This document shows, piece after piece, positions 47,110 through 50,122 of a stretch of 50,122 nucleotides of DNA. The translations under genes and the position numbers were made by a program. Positions within the stretch are counted from its first letter, which is position 1. The number at the start of each line of letters is the position of its first letter. This stretch comes from an uncultured Eubacteriales bacterium. GTDB lineage: Bacteria; Bacillota; Clostridia; Oscillospirales; Oscillospiraceae. The notes below the pieces were generated by a model. It searched no databases. It saw only the letters and a list, made by a program, of their open reading frames with translations, and was not told the origin of the DNA. The stretch covers positions 1 through 50,122 of the forward strand of contig UQXI01000021.1 of the NCBI GenBank assembly GCA_900544975.1, read 5' to 3'.

Positions 47110-47460
47110 GCGTAAAAAAACGAAATGTTTTTTCTGGTCACCAGAAATCCAGCATCTCAATTGGATGTACTGATGATATCCCTGCTCACAGTTTCAAGCT
47201 TCCCGGACTTGATATCAAGTCGGTCAAACCAGGGCAGGACCATACCCGGCATTGCAGTCACGAATGCTCCCGTGCCTTACAAACACTTTGAATATGTCCG
47301 CGTGTGGAAGACATTTTAGACATCGTGCAAATACGGCGTCTGTTTGCAATCGAACCGGGATCCAGCGAACCTCCTCACTTCTCTGGTGTTTTCCCTCTGT
47401 CCCGCAATTTCTCCAGCTTTTTTGCAACAATTTTTTCCTGGCCTATAGCTTTTTGCCAAC
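47110..47460. other. A/T-rich gap with short palindromes, no gene seen
   Basis: Between the divergent surface operon and tdh lie about 350 A/T-rich bases. Two marked palindromes are TTTCTGGTCACCAGAAA (47131-47147, odd-centred) and CTTGATATCAAG (47208-47219). A minus-strand frame at 47224-47430 has no ribosome site and no recognised domain, so I leave it out. Confidence 0.45.
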
Positions 47461-47467
47461 AGGTCCG

Positions 47468-47473
47468 CTATAA
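47468..47473 (+). promoter_or_regulatory. -10 box of tdh-kbl
   Basis: TATAAT at 47468-47473. No good -35 is present at 16-18 bases, which suggests an activated or extended promoter. Leader about 80 bases. Confidence 0.5.
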
Positions 47474-47561
47474 TGTTCTTACAGCAGGGACGATTCCAGA
47501 GAACCCCCCTGATCCAGCCGTAACCTTCCCCATCCTATATATGACAAGAGGAGTGATCAAA

Positions 47562-48614
47562 TTGCACACTGGAACCATGTGGGCACTGGTCAAAGATCAA
47601 CCAGCAAAAGGCCTTTCCATGAAGCGAGTAGAGATTCCCACCGTAGGCGAAAATGACGTCATGATTAAAATCCATAAGACCGCCATTTGCGGCACAGACG
47701 TACATATCTGGGACTGGAACGAGTGGGCGCAAAATACCTTCCGTGTCGGCACCACCGCCGGGCATGAGTATGTGGGCGAAATTGTGGAAATGGGTTCCTC
47801 CGTCCAGGGGCACCACATCGGTGAGCTGGTCTCCGGCGAGGGACACATTGTCTGTGGTATGTGCCGCAACTGCCGCTCCGGCCGGGGGCACCTGTGCAAA
47901 AATACCTCTGGCGTCGGCGTCAACCGCAACGGCGCATTTGCGGAGTATCTGGTCATTCCAGCCTCCAACGTGATCTCCTGCTCTTCCAAGATTCCTGAGG
48001 AGCTGTACTCCATTTTCGATCCCTTTGGCAACGCCACCCACACCGCCCTGTCCTTTAACCTGCTGGCAGAAGATGTCCTCGTAACCGGCGCAGGTCCCAT
48101 CGGCATTTTGGCCGCTGCCATTGCCAAGTTCTCCGGCGCCCGCCACGTGATCATCACGGACCTGAACGAATACCGGCTGGATCTGGCCCGGCAGTTCGGC
48201 GTCACCGCCGTGAACACCAAAGAGACAGACCTGCGTGACGTCATGGCAGACATGGGCATCCACGAAGGCTTTGACGTGGGCATGGAAATGTCCGGCAACC
48301 CCATCGCCCTGCGGCAGCTCATCAACTCCATGTACAACGGCGGCCGGATTGCCCTTCTGGGTCTACCCAATAAGAACGCTGTGGAGCTCCCCCTAAACAC
48401 CATCATCTGGAACGGCCTCATTCTGAAGGGCATCTATGGCCGTGAAATGTACGAAACCTGGTACAAAATGCAAGCCATGGTGGAAGCCGGCTTCCCCCTG
48501 GAGAAAATCATCACCCACCGGTTCCCCATCCAGGACTACCAGCAGGGCTTCGAGGCCATGTGCTCCGGCCACTCCGGCAAGGTCATCCTGGACTGGGGCG
48601 GAATCAACGACTGA
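47562..48614 (+). CDS. tdh: L-threonine 3-dehydrogenase
   Basis: A 350-residue zinc alcohol-dehydrogenase-type enzyme that oxidises L-threonine to 2-amino-3-ketobutyrate with NAD+. Catalytic zinc ligands are C43 (TAICGTDVHI) and H68/E69 (AGHEYVGE). The structural zinc cysteines are C98, C101, C104 and C112. The NAD site is TGAGPIGILAA. I start at the TTG at 47562 because GAGGAG lies 8 bases upstream; the ATG at 47577 has no site at normal distance and would cut the N-terminal strand. Immediately followed by kbl. This pair turns threonine into glycine and acetyl-CoA. Confidence 0.95.
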   Translation: MHTGTMWALVKDQPAKGLSMKRVEIPTVGENDVMIKIHKTAICGTDVHIWDWNEWAQNTFRVGTTAGHEYVGEIVEMGSSVQGHHIGELVSGEGHIVCGMCRNCRSGRGHLCKNTSGVGVNRNGAFAEYLVIPASNVISCSSKIPEELYSIFDPFGNATHTALSFNLLAEDVLVTGAGPIGILAAAIAKFSGARHVIITDLNEYRLDLARQFGVTAVNTKETDLRDVMADMGIHEGFDVGMEMSGNPIALRQLINSMYNGGRIALLGLPNKNAVELPLNTIIWNGLILKGIYGREMYETWYKMQAMVEAGFPLEKIITHRFPIQDYQQGFEAMCSGHSGKVILDWGGIND

Positions 48615-48636
48615 TTTTAAGAAAGGACGCGGTATT

Positions 48637-49845
48637 ATGAACAAGCAAGAAGCATTTTCCTACTACGCTTCCCAGCTGGAGGGCATTCGGGAGTCCGGTG
48701 TCCTGAAGGCAGAGCGGATCATCACCACCCCCCAGAGCGCCCACATCTTTGCCGACGGCAAGGATCTTCTGAACATGTGCGCCAACAACTATCTGGGCCT
48801 GGCCGATAACCGGGACCTGGCAGAAGCCGCCAAGGCCGCTTATGATACATATGGCTATGGTTTGGCCTCCGTCCGCTTCATCTGCGGCACCCAGTCCATC
48901 CATAAGCAGCTGGAGGCTGCCGTCAGCCGTTTCTTCGGCACCGAAGACACCATTCTCTACTCCTCCTGCTTCGACGCCAATGGCGGCCTGTTCGAAGTGA
49001 TGCTCACCGCCGAGGACGCTGTCATCAGCGATGAGTTGAACCACGCCTCCATCATCGACGGCATCCGCCTGTGCAAGGCCAAGCGGTACCGCTATAAGAA
49101 CAACGACATGGCCGATCTGGAAGCCCAGCTCCAGGCCGCCGACGCAGCCGGCGCCCGGCTGAAGCTCATTGCCACCGACGGCGTGTTCTCCATGGATGGC
49201 ATCATTGCCAATCTCCGGGGCGTCTGCGACCTGGCCGACCAGTACGGCGCCATGGTCATGGTGGACGACAGCCACGCCTCCGGCTTCGTGGGCAAACACG
49301 GCCGGGGTTCCACCGAGCACTGCGGCGTCATGGGCCGGGTGGATGTGATCACCGGCACCTTTGGCAAAGCCCTGGGCGGCGCTTCCGGTGGCTTCACCAC
49401 CGGCAAGCGGGAGATCATCGACTTGCTCCGCCAGCGGAGCCGCCCCTACCTCTTCTCCAACACCCTGGCCCCGGCTGTGGCTGCCGGCACCCTCAAGTGC
49501 CTGGAGATGCTGGAGCAGGACACCTCCCTCCGGGATCACCTGGAGGACATCACCGTGGGTTACCGCCAGGCCCTGAAGGACGCCGGCTTTGACATCATCG
49601 ACGGCACCCACCCCTGCGTCCCCATCATGCTGTACGACGAGCACAAGGCCGCCCGCATGGCCCAGAAGCTCTATGAACTGGGCATCTACGCCGTCAGCTT
49701 TACCTATCCCGTGGTCCCCAAGGGCCGCGCCCGCATCCGCACCCAGGTCTCTGCCGCCCACACCAAGGAAGACCTGGAATTCGCCGTCCGCTGCTTCATC
49801 GAAGCCCGCCGCCAGATGGAAGAAGAGGACGCCAAAGCTGAATGA
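48637..49845 (+). CDS. kbl: Glycine C-acetyltransferase (2-amino-3-ketobutyrate CoA ligase)
   Basis: A 402-residue PLP enzyme. The PLP lysine is K244 in TGTFGKALGGASGG, with VMVDDSHASGFVG upstream and the N-terminal MCANNYLGLA. It cleaves 2-amino-3-ketobutyrate with CoA to glycine and acetyl-CoA. AAGGACGCGG precedes the ATG. It lies 22 bases after tdh, the standard operon. Threonine synthesis control (ThrR, aspartokinase) is present in the same window but far away. Confidence 0.97.
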   Translation: MNKQEAFSYYASQLEGIRESGVLKAERIITTPQSAHIFADGKDLLNMCANNYLGLADNRDLAEAAKAAYDTYGYGLASVRFICGTQSIHKQLEAAVSRFFGTEDTILYSSCFDANGGLFEVMLTAEDAVISDELNHASIIDGIRLCKAKRYRYKNNDMADLEAQLQAADAAGARLKLIATDGVFSMDGIIANLRGVCDLADQYGAMVMVDDSHASGFVGKHGRGSTEHCGVMGRVDVITGTFGKALGGASGGFTTGKREIIDLLRQRSRPYLFSNTLAPAVAAGTLKCLEMLEQDTSLRDHLEDITVGYRQALKDAGFDIIDGTHPCVPIMLYDEHKAARMAQKLYELGIYAVSFTYPVVPKGRARIRTQVSAAHTKEDLEFAVRCFIEARRQMEEEDAKAE

Positions 49846-49864
49846 TTTCGCTCCCATATTGTTT

Positions 49865-49910
49865 AAAAGGGTCCAGTTGCAAAGGTCAAACTTTGCAACT
49901 GGACCCTTTT
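49865..49910. terminator. Perfect 20-bp terminator of tdh-kbl
   Basis: Arms 49865-49884 and 49891-49910 pair without mismatch around a six-base loop and carry A4 and T4 at their outer ends, so it works in both directions. Confidence 0.95.
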
Positions 49911-50122
49911 GAAGTGGCCTCCCATGGGCAGGCACGCAGGTCTACCTCTACGATGATATCCCCGCGTGCTGCACAAACGGATTCTTTGGTGTTGCTGTAG
50001 CATGCACGCATTTTTACTTCGGACCTTGCCGTTGACCACAACGGATACCAGGCCTCTGGTGTAGCAACGCAATTTCTCATCCCCATTGGGGGCATTCTGT
50101 TAATTTGGGGAACAGCCATCTC
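49911..50122. other. Right edge of the window, no gene assigned
   Basis: All frames are short or cross the terminator. One plus-strand frame (about 50003 to the edge) ends in a hydrophobic stretch (FLIPIGGILLIWGTAI) that might begin or continue a membrane protein, but no start or ribosome site is visible. No RNA motif was recognised. Confidence 0.25.

Noticed and set aside
47224..47430. A 68-codon minus-strand frame in the gap before tdh
   Set aside because: No ribosome site, no recognised domain and sequence looks random; left out.
49886..50119. Minus-strand frame at the right edge
   Set aside because: It runs through half of the 20-bp terminator, so it is not a normal gene end.

Overview
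The window is about 50 kb of a GC-rich, spore-forming, low-oxygen Firmicute, most likely class Clostridia, family Oscillospiraceae (Flavonifractor/Oscillibacter-like). This rests on several things: a sporulation-linked block (lspA, an RluA-family enzyme, yabP, yabQ, divIC, yabR, plus a YtvI-like permease); three SLH-domain surface proteins; an Isc/Nif-type Fe-S cluster set under an Rrf2 regulator; threonine catabolism by tdh-kbl; and Clostridia-type families (DUF6512, DUF6514, CooT, NusG-II). No rRNA, tRNA or CRISPR array was found, and no phage module is apparent.

Layout. 0-3.5 kb: a metal-transport patch with a CDF exporter behind a NiCo (czcD-type) riboswitch, an ISAs1 insertion with a frameshifted transposase next to its promoter, and a ZIP transporter. 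3.5-7 kb (minus strand): SdpI-like protein, NrdR, DUF6514, DUF6512, a catalytic-domain-only aspartate kinase and an ACT-domain ThrR/PheB protein. 7-9 kb: YtvI-like permease and a pseudouridine synthase. 9-11.2 kb: a divergent metal locus, with CsoR, a zinc ribbon and a thioredoxin/GNAT-like protein facing a His-rich protein and CooT. 11.3-17.2 kb: ApbE, NusG-II, then the sporulation/cell-division block, an SDR and RpiB. 17.2-23.5 kb: an accessory region of more mixed base composition, with small ORFs, an amidase_6 protein, a lipoprotein, REP/MITE-like repeats, an M23 peptidase and a membrane-anchored serpin.

23.5-27.1 kb: iscU, iscS, cysK and an Rrf2 regulator, with a perfect dyad over the cysK promoter that is partly repeated at the regulator's own promoter. 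27.1-32.9 kb: AraC regulator, TraX-like protein, an SLH protein with repeated CxxC modules, and a GH13 glycosidase. 33-37.2 kb: a PMCA-type P-type ATPase behind a yybP-ykoY (manganese) riboswitch with a terminator, and an ArsB/NhaD-like permease. 37.4-46.9 kb: a minus-strand surface operon encoding a huge subtilisin-like protease with an internal type I dockerin, then a cohesin-like protein with three SLH domains, then an SLH beta-helix protein. 47.5-49.9 kb: tdh-kbl.

How the parts work together. The most striking idea is that the protease may be docked to the cell wall by the SLH-anchored cohesin-like protein made from the same operon: a minimal, protease-dedicated cellulosome-like device. 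The dockerin is clear in the sequence; the cohesin call is weaker. A second theme is metal control, with two different metal riboswitches, a CsoR-type sensor, CooT and several transporters. A third is Fe-S/cysteine metabolism under one Rrf2 operator.
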